Notes under the pieces: model-generated | The model's input: the letters and a program-made list of their open reading frames with translations, nothing else | Databases searched by the model: none | What the model was told of the DNA's origin: nothing | Translations under genes and position numbers: made by a program | Shown: piece after piece, positions 53,384 through 61,899 of the stretch | Layout: every line of letters starts with the position of its first letter | Position numbering within the stretch: position 1 is the first letter of the stretch | From: Candidatus Sulfopaludibacter sp. SbA3 | GTDB lineage: Bacteria; Pseudomonadota; Alphaproteobacteria; Caulobacterales; Hyphomonadaceae | NCBI GenBank assembly: GCA_945913285.1 | Contig: CAMEDD010000002.1 | Location: 1 to 64,000, forward strand | Reading direction: 5' to 3' | Length of the DNA: 64,000 nt

Positions 53384-53725
53384 TTAGTCGCGCGGACGGC
53401 GCTCTTTGCGCGACAGAACCGGTGAGGGCTCGTCGGACAGCGTTTCGACGCGGACGGTCAGGTAACGCATTACGTCTTCCGAGATGCGTTGGCGGCGTTC
53501 AAGTTCGTGTATCGCTTCAGCCGGCCCATCGATATTGATAAGCGAGTAGTGGCCCTTGCGCTGTTTCTTGATCGGATAGGCGAGGCTGCGAAGGCCCCAA
53601 TACTCGGTCTTTCCGACTTTTGCGCCTTTTTCGGTGAGGAAGGTGCTCATTTCTTCAATGAACGTGTCCACCTGCGCCGGCGAAATGTCAGGTCGTGTAA
53701 TCACGACGTGTTCGTACAGTGCCAT
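53384..53725 (-). CDS. rpsF: Small ribosomal subunit protein bS6
   Basis: 113 aa: YEHVVITRPDISPAQVDTFI, GKTEYWGLRSLAYPIKKQRK, and HYSLINIDGPAEAIHELERR, the S6 fold. The short C-terminal tail lacks the poly-Glu extension of E. coli. First gene of the operon; a hairpin with an unpaired CCG lies in its leader. Confidence 0.97.
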   Translation of the reverse strand: MALYEHVVITRPDISPAQVDTFIEEMSTFLTEKGAKVGKTEYWGLRSLAYPIKKQRKGHYSLINIDGPAEAIHELERRQRISEDVMRYLTVRVETLSDEPSPVLSRKERRPRD

Positions 53726-53754
53726 GTTTTCATTCCCAAAATTCGAAGATGCGG

Positions 53755-53783
53755 CGCTGGCGGGCGGGAGTACCGGACCAGCG
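53755..53783 (-). promoter_or_regulatory. Leader hairpin of rpsF, possible S6:S18 autoregulatory element
   Basis: On the minus strand CGCTGG...CCAGCG encloses a loop containing CCG, about 30 bases before the rpsF ATG. Many bacteria have an S6:S18-binding leader with a conserved CCG in this position. The resemblance is only structural and not tested. Confidence 0.35.
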
Positions 53784-53938
53784 ATGGCCCCTCTTTTTCC
53801 GGCTCATTCCGGGGACTTGAGGACCGCACCTTGCTGCGAAGGGGGGTCTAAAGCCCATCTGGCCACAGATTTCAAGCGCTTGCATGCCGGGAGGGCGCGC
53901 TTTAGCACCGCCAAAACAGGGGGAGGCCCGGTAACCAT

Positions 53939-54892
53939 ATGACACTCGCATTCATCTTTCCGGGTCAGGGCAGCCAGGAGATCGGCATGGGCCGGGCCCT
54001 CGCCGAGACCTTTCCGGCCGCCAAGGCCGTGTTCGAGGAAGTTAACGCCGCCCTCGGCCAGGACCTTTCCGGCCTGATGTGGGGCGGCGACCTCGCCGAA
54101 CTCACCCTCACCTCAAACGCCCAGCCCGCCCTGATGGCGCATTCTGTGGCCGCGTACCGTGCGCTCGAGGCGACGTTCGGCATCACCGTGAAGGACGCCG
54201 CCTTCGTGGCCGGTCACTCTCTCGGCGAGTATTCGGCCCTCGCGGCTGCAGGCTCAATTAGCCTCGCCGACACCGCTCGCCTCCTGCGTATCCGCGGCAA
54301 CGCCATGCAGTCCGCTGTGAAGCCCGGTGAGGGCGCGATGGCGGCCCTCCTCGGCGCGGACGTCGACCAGGCTGAAGCCGCTTGTGCGGCCGGGCGCGCC
54401 GCGGGCGCCGCCTGCGAGATCGCCAACGACAACGCCCCCGGCCAACTCGTCATCTCGGGCTCCAAAGCCGCTATCGACGCCGCCGTCGCCTGGTCGCAGG
54501 CCAATGGTGTCAAGAAAGCTATGGCGCTTAACGTCTCTGCGCCTTTCCACTGCTCGCTCATGCAACCCGCTGCTGACGCGATGGCTGAGGCTCTGGCGAA
54601 TACGACCATCCATGCCCCCGGCGCGCCCCTCGTCGCCAACGTCTCCGCCAACGCGGTCACGGATCCCGAAACCATCCGCCAGAACCTCGTGAAGCAGGTC
54701 ACCGGCCGCGTGCGCTGGACCGAGTCCGTCCAGTTCATGGTGCGCGAAGGCGTGACGATGACCGCCGAGACCGGCAATGGCAAAGTGCTCACTGTCATGC
54801 AGCGCCGCATCGAGAAATCCCTGGCCGGCTTTACCCTCGGCAACCCCGAGGACCTCGAAGCCTTCGCGAAGGCGCTGCGCGGCGAAAGCTGA
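53939..54892 (+). CDS. fabD: Malonyl-CoA:ACP transacylase
   Basis: 317 aa acyltransferase: FIFPGQGSQEIGMG, QPALMAHSVAAYRALE, nucleophile Ser in FVAGHSLGEYSALAAAG, Arg in LLRIRGNAMQ, and His in NVSAPFHCSLM. It loads malonate onto ACP. GGGGGAGG site upstream. Starts the fabD-fabG-acpP-fabF series, divergent from rpsF. Confidence 0.97.
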   Translation: MTLAFIFPGQGSQEIGMGRALAETFPAAKAVFEEVNAALGQDLSGLMWGGDLAELTLTSNAQPALMAHSVAAYRALEATFGITVKDAAFVAGHSLGEYSALAAAGSISLADTARLLRIRGNAMQSAVKPGEGAMAALLGADVDQAEAACAAGRAAGAACEIANDNAPGQLVISGSKAAIDAAVAWSQANGVKKAMALNVSAPFHCSLMQPAADAMAEALANTTIHAPGAPLVANVSANAVTDPETIRQNLVKQVTGRVRWTESVQFMVREGVTMTAETGNGKVLTVMQRRIEKSLAGFTLGNPEDLEAFAKALRGES

Positions 54893-54982
54893 TCGCCTCA
54901 GTCATGCTGCAGCACGGTTTGACGGCATGCGCTGACCTGCCGTAAGCCCCTCGGGTTCAATCTGCTCATCAGGGAGCTTCCC

Positions 54983-55720
54983 ATGTTCGACCTCACCGGC
55001 CGCACGGCCCTCGTCACCGGCGCCTCGGGCGGCATTGGCCGCGCCATCGCTCAGGCCCTGTCTGAAGCCGGGGCAAAGGTCGCCCTCTCGGGCACACGCG
55101 AGTCGGTACTGCAGGAGGTCGCCGCGACCCTGAGAGGCGAGTCCGCGATCGTGCCGTGCAATCTGTCGGACCCCGCGGCCGTCGATGCGCTCGTCGGCCG
55201 GGCCGAAGCCGCCCTAGGCCCACTCGATATCCTCGTGGCGAATGCCGGCATCACTAAGGACAAGCTGCTCATCCAGATGAAGGACGAGGACTGGAACGAC
55301 GTCATCAACGTCAATCTCGGCTCCTATTTCCGCCTCGCCAAGACCGCCGTTCGGGGCATGATGAAGCGCCGTCACGGACGCATCATCGCCATCACCTCCA
55401 TCGTCGGTGTCACCGGAAACCCCGGCCAGACGAATTACTGCGCCTCCAAGGCCGGCATGATCGGCTTCACGAAATCGTTAGCCCAGGAGGTCGCCAGCCG
55501 GGCAATTACCGCCAATGCGATCGCCCCCGGTTTCATCGAATCGCCCATGACTGACGGGCTCCCGGAAGCGCAGAAAGCGGCCCTTCTGGGGCAAATTCCC
55601 ACTGGCCGGCTGGGGCAGGGCGCAGACATCGCGGCCGCCTCGGTGTACCTTGCGTCCAACGAAGCCGCCTACGTTACGGGCCAGACCCTGCACGTAAACG
55701 GCGGCATGGCGATGATCTGA
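54983..55720 (+). CDS. fabG: 3-oxoacyl-ACP reductase
   Basis: 245 aa SDR: TGASGGIGRAIAQALSEAG, LVANAGITKDKLLIQMKDED, catalytic Ser in AITSIVGVTGNPGQTNY and Tyr/Lys in NYCASKAGMIGFTKSLAQEV, closing VTGQTLHVNGGMAMI. NADPH-dependent reduction of 3-ketoacyl-ACP. The context between fabD and acpP makes this the core FabG. Confidence 0.97.
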   Translation: MFDLTGRTALVTGASGGIGRAIAQALSEAGAKVALSGTRESVLQEVAATLRGESAIVPCNLSDPAAVDALVGRAEAALGPLDILVANAGITKDKLLIQMKDEDWNDVINVNLGSYFRLAKTAVRGMMKRRHGRIIAITSIVGVTGNPGQTNYCASKAGMIGFTKSLAQEVASRAITANAIAPGFIESPMTDGLPEAQKAALLGQIPTGRLGQGADIAAASVYLASNEAAYVTGQTLHVNGGMAMI

Positions 55721-55832
55721 CCCTGCGCAGTCCCTTTTGAGACAAGGGCTTGGCGCCGTCGTAAAGTGTGTGCTAGGCGCAACACACGAGTTTAAACCAA
55801 CCAGTCCTCAGTGATAATCCGGAGAGGTATTC

Positions 55833-56066
55833 ATGTCCGACGTTCTTGATCGCGTGAAAAAAATTGTCGTCGAGAATCTCGACGTGGAAGCAGACAAAGT
55901 CGTCGAGAGCGCGAGCTTCATCGATGACCTCGGTGCGGACTCGCTGGACCTCGTCGAGCTGGTCATGGCTTTCGAGGAAGAGTTCAACATCGAAATCCCC
56001 GACGACGTGCAGGAGTCGATCCGCTCGGTCGGCGACGCCGTGACCCACATCAAGGCGCACATTTAA
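55833..56066 (+). CDS. acpP: Acyl carrier protein
   Basis: 77 aa acidic four-helix protein. Phosphopantetheine attachment Ser in [20 protein letters not shown]-terminal [18 protein letters not shown]. It carries growing acyl chains for Fab enzymes. Its own promoter is likely in the 112-base gap after fabG, where CCCTT...AAGGG and GTGTG...CACAC inverted repeats are visible. GGAGAGG site before the ATG. Confidence 0.98.
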   Translation: MSDVLDRVKKIVVENLDVEADKVVESASFIDDLGADSLDLVELVMAFEEEFNIEIPDDVQESIRSVGDAVTHIKAHI

Positions 56067-56081
56067 GGCGATCTGTCCTAG

Positions 56082-57368
56082 ATGTCCGAACGCCGCGTCG
56101 TCATCACTGGTATTGGTATCGTGTCCCCTCTTGCGATGGGGCGCGAAGCCACATGGGAGCGCCTGATCGCCGGCAAGTCCGGCGCGGGTCCCATCGATAA
56201 ATTCGACGCGTCGGATTTGCCCTGCAAGATCGCATTTCAGGTGCCTTACGCATCCGGGCGCGGCGGCGGGGCAGGCGATCCGCATGCCTTCGATCCGGAC
56301 AAGTTCGTGACCGCGAAAGAGCAGCGGCGCACCGACGAGTTCATTGTCTATGCGATCGCGGCCGCCGACGAAGCGCTTGAGGATGCCAATTGGAAACCCG
56401 AAACAGATGAAGACCAGGAACGCACAGGCGTCCTGATCGGCTCCGGCATCGGCGGCCTCGAGACGATCTACGAGACGTCGATCATCCTGCACGAGCAGGG
56501 CCCTCGCAAAGTCAGCCCGTTCTTCATTCCGGCTTCGCTGATCAACCTCGCCTCGGGCCAGGTATCCATCCGCCACGGCCTGAAGGGTCCGAACCACTCG
56601 GTTGTCACCGCCTGCGCCACCGGCGCCCACGCCATTGGCGACTCGGCGCGGCTGATCAGATACGGCGATGCAGACATCATGGTCGCCGGCGGCGCCGAGG
56701 CCGTCATCGGCCGTCTCGGCATTGCAGGCTTCTGCGCAGCCAAGGCCATGTCCACCGGCTTCAACGACAGGCCAGAAAAAGCCTCGCGCCCCTATGATAA
56801 GGACCGCGATGGTTTCGTGATGGGCGAAGGCGCGGCGATCCTCATCCTCGAGGAATACGAGCACGCGAAGAAACGCGGCGCCAAGATGTATGCCGAAGTC
56901 ATCGGCTACGGCCTGACGGGTGACGCTTATCACATCACCGCGCCCGCCGAAGGTTCCGAAGGTGGCTTCCGCGCCATGAAGATGGCGCTGAAGAATGCCG
57001 GCATCGACCCGACCGAGATTGACTATGTCAACGCTCACGGCACCTCTACGCCGAAAGGCGACGAAGGCGAAGCCGGCGCCGTTGAACGCACTTTCGGCGA
57101 CCACGCCAAGAACCTGTCGATGTCGTCCACCAAATCCGCCGTCGGCCACCTGCTCGGCGCGGCGGGCGCCATCGAAGCGGCCTTCTGCGCGTTGGCGATC
57201 CGCGATCAGGTCATGCCGCCGACGCTGAACCTCGACAATCCGAGCTTTGAGACTGTCATCGACCTCATTCCGCATACGGCCAAGAAGGGCCGCGTGCGTG
57301 CCGCGATGTCGAACAGCTTCGGGTTTGGCGGCACCAATGCCTCGCTCATTATCCGGGAAGTCACCTGA
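56082..57368 (+). CDS. fabF: Beta-ketoacyl-ACP synthase II
   Basis: 428 aa thiolase-fold condensing enzyme. Catalytic Cys in VVTACATGAHAIGD and His in NAHGTSTPKGDEGE and SAVGHLLGAAGAIEA; N-terminal RRVVITGIGIVSPLAMG, C-terminal MSNSFGFGGTNASLI. It elongates acyl-ACP. Fifteen bases after acpP, so the two are co-transcribed. Confidence 0.97.
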   Translation: MSERRVVITGIGIVSPLAMGREATWERLIAGKSGAGPIDKFDASDLPCKIAFQVPYASGRGGGAGDPHAFDPDKFVTAKEQRRTDEFIVYAIAAADEALEDANWKPETDEDQERTGVLIGSGIGGLETIYETSIILHEQGPRKVSPFFIPASLINLASGQVSIRHGLKGPNHSVVTACATGAHAIGDSARLIRYGDADIMVAGGAEAVIGRLGIAGFCAAKAMSTGFNDRPEKASRPYDKDRDGFVMGEGAAILILEEYEHAKKRGAKMYAEVIGYGLTGDAYHITAPAEGSEGGFRAMKMALKNAGIDPTEIDYVNAHGTSTPKGDEGEAGAVERTFGDHAKNLSMSSTKSAVGHLLGAAGAIEAAFCALAIRDQVMPPTLNLDNPSFETVIDLIPHTAKKGRVRAAMSNSFGFGGTNASLIIREVT

Positions 57369-57478
57369 CATTACGGCCGGCCGGCCCACGGTCAGGCTGA
57401 TATGTCTGCTGTGAGTGCATTTCCGGGCCGGGGTGGGCACGGTAAAAGGACCCGCAGTGTCCGGCAGAGGAGGCCCTC

Positions 57479-58519
57479 ATGCGATTCCTGAAAGCGCTGT
57501 TCGTCTGGACGTTCATGCTGGCCTTGCTGGCTGCAGCGGGCGCCGCCGCCGGCTGGTTCTGGTACAACAAGGAAATCGCGCGCCCCGGCCCCCTGGCACG
57601 CGAAACCATCATTGTAGTCGATCCGGGTGAAACCCTGTCGGGCGTTGCCGCACGCCTCGAACGGGACGGCGTCATCCGCGACGCTCGCCTGATGCAGCTG
57701 AAGTCGCGCATCGAAGGCACCGAACTCGATATCAAGTCCGGCGAATACATCGTCGAGCCGCAAGCCAGCCTCAACGAGGTGCTCAGCATACTGATCGAAG
57801 GCCGCGCTATCCTCTATAGCATCCTGCTGAAGGAAGGGCTCACCACCCAGCAGATGCTGCGCGAGATCGAAGCGAACGAACATCTCTCCGGTCCGATGCC
57901 GGATCCGCTGCCACCTGAAGGCGCGCTGCTCCCGGACACCTACATGTTCCACAAGGGCATGACCCGTGTTGATCTGGTCGAAAAGATCATGGCGGCCCAG
58001 AAGCAGGTCATCGAGGAACTCTGGCCAACGCGCCAGGAAAACCTCCCCTTCGACACGCCCGAGGAAGCCATCATCCTCGCCTCTGTCGTCGAGAAGGAAT
58101 CCGGAAAACCCGAAGACCGCAACCTCGTCGCCGGCCTCTTCGTGGGCCGCCTGCGCAACGGCATGCGACTGCAAAGCGATCCCACAATTGTTTATGGAAT
58201 TTCCAAAGGGGAACCGCTCTATAACAGCCAGGGCGAGCGCCGCACCCTGCTGCGCTCCGAGATCGACCGCCACACCGAGTGGAACACTTACCAGGTGGAC
58301 GGCCTGCCGATTACAGCGATCGCCAATCCCGGCCGCGACGCCATTGCAGCCGTACTGAACCCTCCGGCAACGGATTATGTTTTCTTCGTCGCCGAGTGCA
58401 AGGACGGCGTGATCACAGGCGAACACGTTTTCAGCAAGACCAATTACGAGCATAACCGCGCGGTCGCCGCTTACCGCGAGTGCGAGCGCCGGGAAATCGA
58501 GCGGGAGCGCGCGAACTGA
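57479..58519 (+). CDS. mltG: Endolytic murein transglycosylase MltG
   Basis: 346 aa. One N-terminal transmembrane helix (ALFVWTFMLALLAAAGAAAG), a LysM-like region (VDPGETLSGVAARLERDGVI), then the YceG domain with catalytic Glu in ASVVEKESGKPEDRNLVAGL, VGRLRNGMRLQSDPTIVYGI and YQVDGLPITAIANPGRDAI. It cuts nascent glycan strands in the periplasm. The stop overlaps the yicC ATG. Confidence 0.96.
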   Translation: MRFLKALFVWTFMLALLAAAGAAAGWFWYNKEIARPGPLARETIIVVDPGETLSGVAARLERDGVIRDARLMQLKSRIEGTELDIKSGEYIVEPQASLNEVLSILIEGRAILYSILLKEGLTTQQMLREIEANEHLSGPMPDPLPPEGALLPDTYMFHKGMTRVDLVEKIMAAQKQVIEELWPTRQENLPFDTPEEAIILASVVEKESGKPEDRNLVAGLFVGRLRNGMRLQSDPTIVYGISKGEPLYNSQGERRTLLRSEIDRHTEWNTYQVDGLPITAIANPGRDAIAAVLNPPATDYVFFVAECKDGVITGEHVFSKTNYEHNRAVAAYRECERREIERERAN

Positions 58520-59406
58520 TGGGTGTGCTGTCAGGCATGACCGGCTTTGCCCGGGTCACCGGGGATGAAAGCTGGGGTGCCTGGGCCTGGGAAGCCAAGA
58601 GCGTCAATGGCCGCTCGCTGGACGTCCGCGTCAATGTTCCGCCAGGCTTCGAAGCGCTCGAACGCGACATCAAGGCGCTGGCGAGCGAGCGTTTCAATCG
58701 CGGCTCCCTGCAAGTCGGCCTGCGGATTGATCTCGCCTCCGGCGCCGGCGGCATCTTGATCGACCAGGCCTTGCTCTCCGCGCTCGTAGAGGCCGCTCGC
58801 AAGGCGCTTGGCGCCGAGCCGACACCTGAAGCGGTTGCGACGCTGATGACCATCAAGGGCGTCGTGGAAACCACCGGCGCCTCGTTGCGCGACTTTGCGG
58901 CTAACGAAGCCGCCATGACCTTGCTCGCCGCCGGTGCGCGCGACGCGATCCGTCAGCTGGCGGAGGGCCGCCTCGCCGAAGGCGCCGAGATGAAATCTCT
59001 GTTGTCGGCGCATCTGGACGAGATCAGCGCCCTGTCGGCCGAAGCGGCCCAACTCGCCGCCACCCAACCCGGCCTGATCAAAGCGAAGCTCCAGAAACAG
59101 CTCGACGAGCTCGACCGTGAAGGCAGGGTCGATGCCGAACGCTTCGCCGTCGAAGCCGCCCTTTCCGCCGCCCGCGCGGATGTGCGCGAAGAGCTCGACC
59201 GTCTCGCCGCGCATATCCGCACAGGCCGGGACCTGCTCACCGCCGGCTCCCCCGCCGGCCGCAAGCTCGATTTCCTCGCCCAGGAACTCAACCGGGAGGC
59301 CAACACGCTCTGTTCGAAATCCGTCAGCGCGGATTTGACGAATGTGGGACTCAGCCTCAAAGGGTTGATTGACCAGTTCAAGGAGCAATCGGCCAATGTC
59401 GAATAG
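58519..59406 (+). CDS. yicC: YicC/YloC-family endoribonuclease
   Basis: 295 aa from the ATG at 58519, which overlaps the mltG stop (TGATG). MTGFARVTGDESWGAWAWEA and KSVNGRSLDVRVNVPPGFE open the YicC N-domain; DFLAQELNREANTLCSKSVS and LKGLIDQFKEQSANVE are its C-terminal marks. Family members are RNA-cleaving enzymes (YicC in E. coli acts on small RNA). It precedes gmk in many alphaproteobacteria. Confidence 0.93.
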   Translation: MGVLSGMTGFARVTGDESWGAWAWEAKSVNGRSLDVRVNVPPGFEALERDIKALASERFNRGSLQVGLRIDLASGAGGILIDQALLSALVEAARKALGAEPTPEAVATLMTIKGVVETTGASLRDFAANEAAMTLLAAGARDAIRQLAEGRLAEGAEMKSLLSAHLDEISALSAEAAQLAATQPGLIKAKLQKQLDELDREGRVDAERFAVEAALSAARADVREELDRLAAHIRTGRDLLTAGSPAGRKLDFLAQELNREANTLCSKSVSADLTNVGLSLKGLIDQFKEQSANVE

Positions 59407-60049
59407 CGGACATCCAAAGGACCACGGGCGCCGCCGCGGCCTGATGCTCGTACTGTCCAGCCCGTCAGGCGCCGGCAAGACGACGATGGCCAAGATGCTG
59501 CTCGAAGAGTTCCCGGACGTGAAGCTCTCGGTGTCGGCCACGACACGCGCGCGCCGCCCGAACGAGATCGATGGCAAGGATTACGGGTTCAAGACCGAGG
59601 CCGAATTCCAGGCGATGATCCGCCGCGGCGAGTTCCTCGAATGGGCCCACGTGTTCGACAAATACTACGGCACGCCGAAGGCCGACACTGTCGCCCGTCT
59701 CGATGCCGGCGAAGATGTCCTGTTCGATGTGGATTGGCAGGGCGCCGATGCGCTGCATGACCAGATGCCGAACGATGTCGTCTCTGTGTTTATCCTTCCG
59801 CCCAGCATCAATGCACTGGAATCCCGCCTCGCCAACCGTCCCGGTTCTTCGTCAGAGATGGTGTCCCGGCGCATGATCGACGCCAAACGCGAGATCATGC
59901 ACTGGCGGCGCTACGACTACGTGATCGTCAACGAAGACCTCACCGTCGCCTACCAGCGCCTGAAACGCATCCTGCTCACTGAGCGCCTCAAGCGCCTGCG
60001 TCAACTCGACCTTGAGGATCACGTCCGCAGCCTGCTCGGCGAAGACTAG
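59396..60049 (+). CDS. gmk: Guanylate kinase
   Basis: 217 aa from the ATG at 59396, overlapping yicC by 11 bases. P-loop SSPSGAGKTTMAKMLLEEF, GMP-binding SVSATTRARRPNEIDGKDYG and GEFLEWAHVFDKYYGTP, DVDWQGADAL. It phosphorylates GMP to GDP. The gene end meets rsmA convergently with a 4-base overlap. Confidence 0.97.
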   Translation: MSNSGHPKDHGRRRGLMLVLSSPSGAGKTTMAKMLLEEFPDVKLSVSATTRARRPNEIDGKDYGFKTEAEFQAMIRRGEFLEWAHVFDKYYGTPKADTVARLDAGEDVLFDVDWQGADALHDQMPNDVVSVFILPPSINALESRLANRPGSSSEMVSRRMIDAKREIMHWRRYDYVIVNEDLTVAYQRLKRILLTERLKRLRQLDLEDHVRSLLGED

Positions 60050-60879
60050 GCGAGGCTTTCCGCCAGTTTCCTGAACTCAGCCTGCGTCAGGGTTTCCGCA
60101 CGCGCCGTTGGATCAATGCGGCAATCCTGAAGCCACAGTTCCGCTTTCAGTCCGCGCTTCTTGGCAAACGGCTTCAGCGCTGCGCGCAGCATCTTCCGGC
60201 GCTGGCCGAACGCGGCGCCCGCAACCTGCTCAATCAATTCAATATGCGCGAAGCGCTTCTCCGGCGGCAGCGGTTCGAACACTGCCACGGCGCTGTCCAC
60301 TTTCGGCGGCGGGCTGAAAGCGCCCGGCGGCAGGGTGAAGGAAATGTAGGGCCGCGTCACCGCCTGCGCCAGAACCGCCAATCGTCCGTAGGCGTCCGTA
60401 TCTGGCTTGGCGCAGATCCGCTCGGCTACTTCCTTCTGGAACATCAGCGCCATCTCGCCGCGCCAGTCTCCGGCCTTCAGCCAATCAACGAGTAGCGGCG
60501 TTCCGACATTGTACGGAAGGTTCGCAATGATCATCGCCGGCCCGCCGCTGGCGCCCGCTTCTTCCAGCGCTTTCTCCCAGCGCACCTTGCGCGCATCTTT
60601 CGCCAACACCGTCAGTTGCCCACTCGCCGCCTCCGGCCAGCTCAACAGCGCATCCGAGAAGCGAGAGTCGGTCTCGACCGCGATCAGCTTCGCTGGCTCC
60701 TCGTTGAGGATCGCGCGCGTCAGTCCGCCCGGGCCGGGGCCCACTTCGATGACCGTACGTCCCTTCGGCGAGCCCGCCGCATTGGCCGCGCGTTTCAGGA
60801 TCGAGGGGTCGAACAGGAAATGCTGGCCCAGTGACTTGCGTGCGGGGGCATCGGTGAAGGCAGGTTGGGGTTCGGTCAC
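60046..60879 (-). CDS. rsmA: 16S rRNA (adenine1518/1519-N6) dimethyltransferase
   Basis: 277 aa. KSLGQHFLFDPSILKRAANA, SAM motif VIEVGPGPGGLTRAIL, ANLPYNVGTPLLVDWL (catalytic NLPY) and QKEVAERICAKPDTDAYGRL. It dimethylates two adenines in the 3' end hairpin of 16S rRNA late in 30S assembly. Its start overlaps the pdxA stop by 4 bases, in the order lptD-surA-pdxA-rsmA. Confidence 0.97.
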   Translation of the reverse strand: MTEPQPAFTDAPARKSLGQHFLFDPSILKRAANAAGSPKGRTVIEVGPGPGGLTRAILNEEPAKLIAVETDSRFSDALLSWPEAASGQLTVLAKDARKVRWEKALEEAGASGGPAMIIANLPYNVGTPLLVDWLKAGDWRGEMALMFQKEVAERICAKPDTDAYGRLAVLAQAVTRPYISFTLPPGAFSPPPKVDSAVAVFEPLPPEKRFAHIELIEQVAGAAFGQRRKMLRAALKPFAKKRGLKAELWLQDCRIDPTARAETLTQAEFRKLAESLA

Positions 60880-61880
60880 GCGGAGGCCTTCCGGCGGTTG
60901 AGGGCAAAAGTGGCGGCGAGGCGGATCGCGGCGATCAGGCTATCGGCGCGGCACGTACCGTTCGCAGCTGCATCATACGCCGTCCCATGGTCCGGACTGG
61001 TTCGCACGATCGGCAGGCCGAGTGTCGAATTCACGCCGCCCCACAGATCCAGCGTCTTTACGGGGATCAGGCCCTGGTCATGCGTCATCGCAATCACGGC
61101 GTCGTATGCACCGGACAGCGCCTCGGCAAACACCGTATCGCCGGGCCGCGCATCCGAGATGGCAATACCCTCCGTGCGCAGACGGTCCGCTGCCGGATTG
61201 ATGATGTCGAGTTCCTCGCGGCCGATTGCGCCGCCTTCGCCGGCATGTGGGTTCAGCCCGGAGAAGGCGATGCGCGGCGCGGCGATGCCGAAATCCCGCA
61301 CCAGCGCCGCATGCACAACCCGCGCGGTCCGCTCCAGCCGGCCATCGCCCAGCACGCCGGAAACCTCCGCCAGGGGCATGTGGATGGTCGCCAGCGCCAC
61401 CCGAAGCCCGCCGCCCGTCAGCATCATCACAGGGCTCGCCGCATGCCCGGCCGCCTCGCAAAGGTGCGCCACAAACTCCGTATGCCCCGGAAACCTGAAA
61501 CCCCGGTTATACAGCAGCGCCTTGTTGATGGGATTGGTCACGACCCCCGAGGCGTGCCCCGCGAGTGCGTCCGCCACCGCCATTTCGATGGCCCGGATGA
61601 TCGCCGGCGCTGCGTCCGCATCCGGCCGACCCGGCTCGATCGCCGGTACGCCGCCCAGCGCCACGACCGGTAGCGCATCGGCAAAAACCTTGAGTGCTTC
61701 GCCGGGCGACTGAATCACCTGCACCGGCATGCCCGAAATCAGCTCCGGGGCCCCAATCAGATAGAAGGCGAGGTCCGCCTCACCGCGCAGCGCCGTCCAT
61801 GCCGCTGCCGTGATCGCAGGGCCGCACCCGGCAGGCTCGCCCATTGTCAGGGCCAGGGGAAGGTGAGAGGTCTGGGTCAC
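60876..61880 (-). CDS. pdxA: 4-hydroxythreonine-4-phosphate dehydrogenase
   Basis: 334 aa from a GTG at 61880 (VTQTSHLPLALTMGEPAGCG); the in-frame ATG at 61922 would run into surA and is less likely, though no strong ribosome-binding site decides it. Metal- and substrate-binding segments: GHTEFVAHLCEAAGH, FSGLNPHAGEGGAIGREE, GAYDAVIAMTHDQGLIPVK. NAD-dependent step of pyridoxal phosphate synthesis. Confidence 0.93.
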   Translation of the reverse strand: MTQTSHLPLALTMGEPAGCGPAITAAAWTALRGEADLAFYLIGAPELISGMPVQVIQSPGEALKVFADALPVVALGGVPAIEPGRPDADAAPAIIRAIEMAVADALAGHASGVVTNPINKALLYNRGFRFPGHTEFVAHLCEAAGHAASPVMMLTGGGLRVALATIHMPLAEVSGVLGDGRLERTARVVHAALVRDFGIAAPRIAFSGLNPHAGEGGAIGREELDIINPAADRLRTEGIAISDARPGDTVFAEALSGAYDAVIAMTHDQGLIPVKTLDLWGGVNSTLGLPIVRTSPDHGTAYDAAANGTCRADSLIAAIRLAATFALNRRKASA

Positions 61881-61899
61881 GCCCGCGATTTCGCGCCCT

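Noticed and set aside
55773-57440. 555-codon ORF antisense to acpP and fabF
   Set aside because: The opposite strand encodes unmistakable AcpP and FabF; long antisense frames are a by-product of high GC and codon bias.
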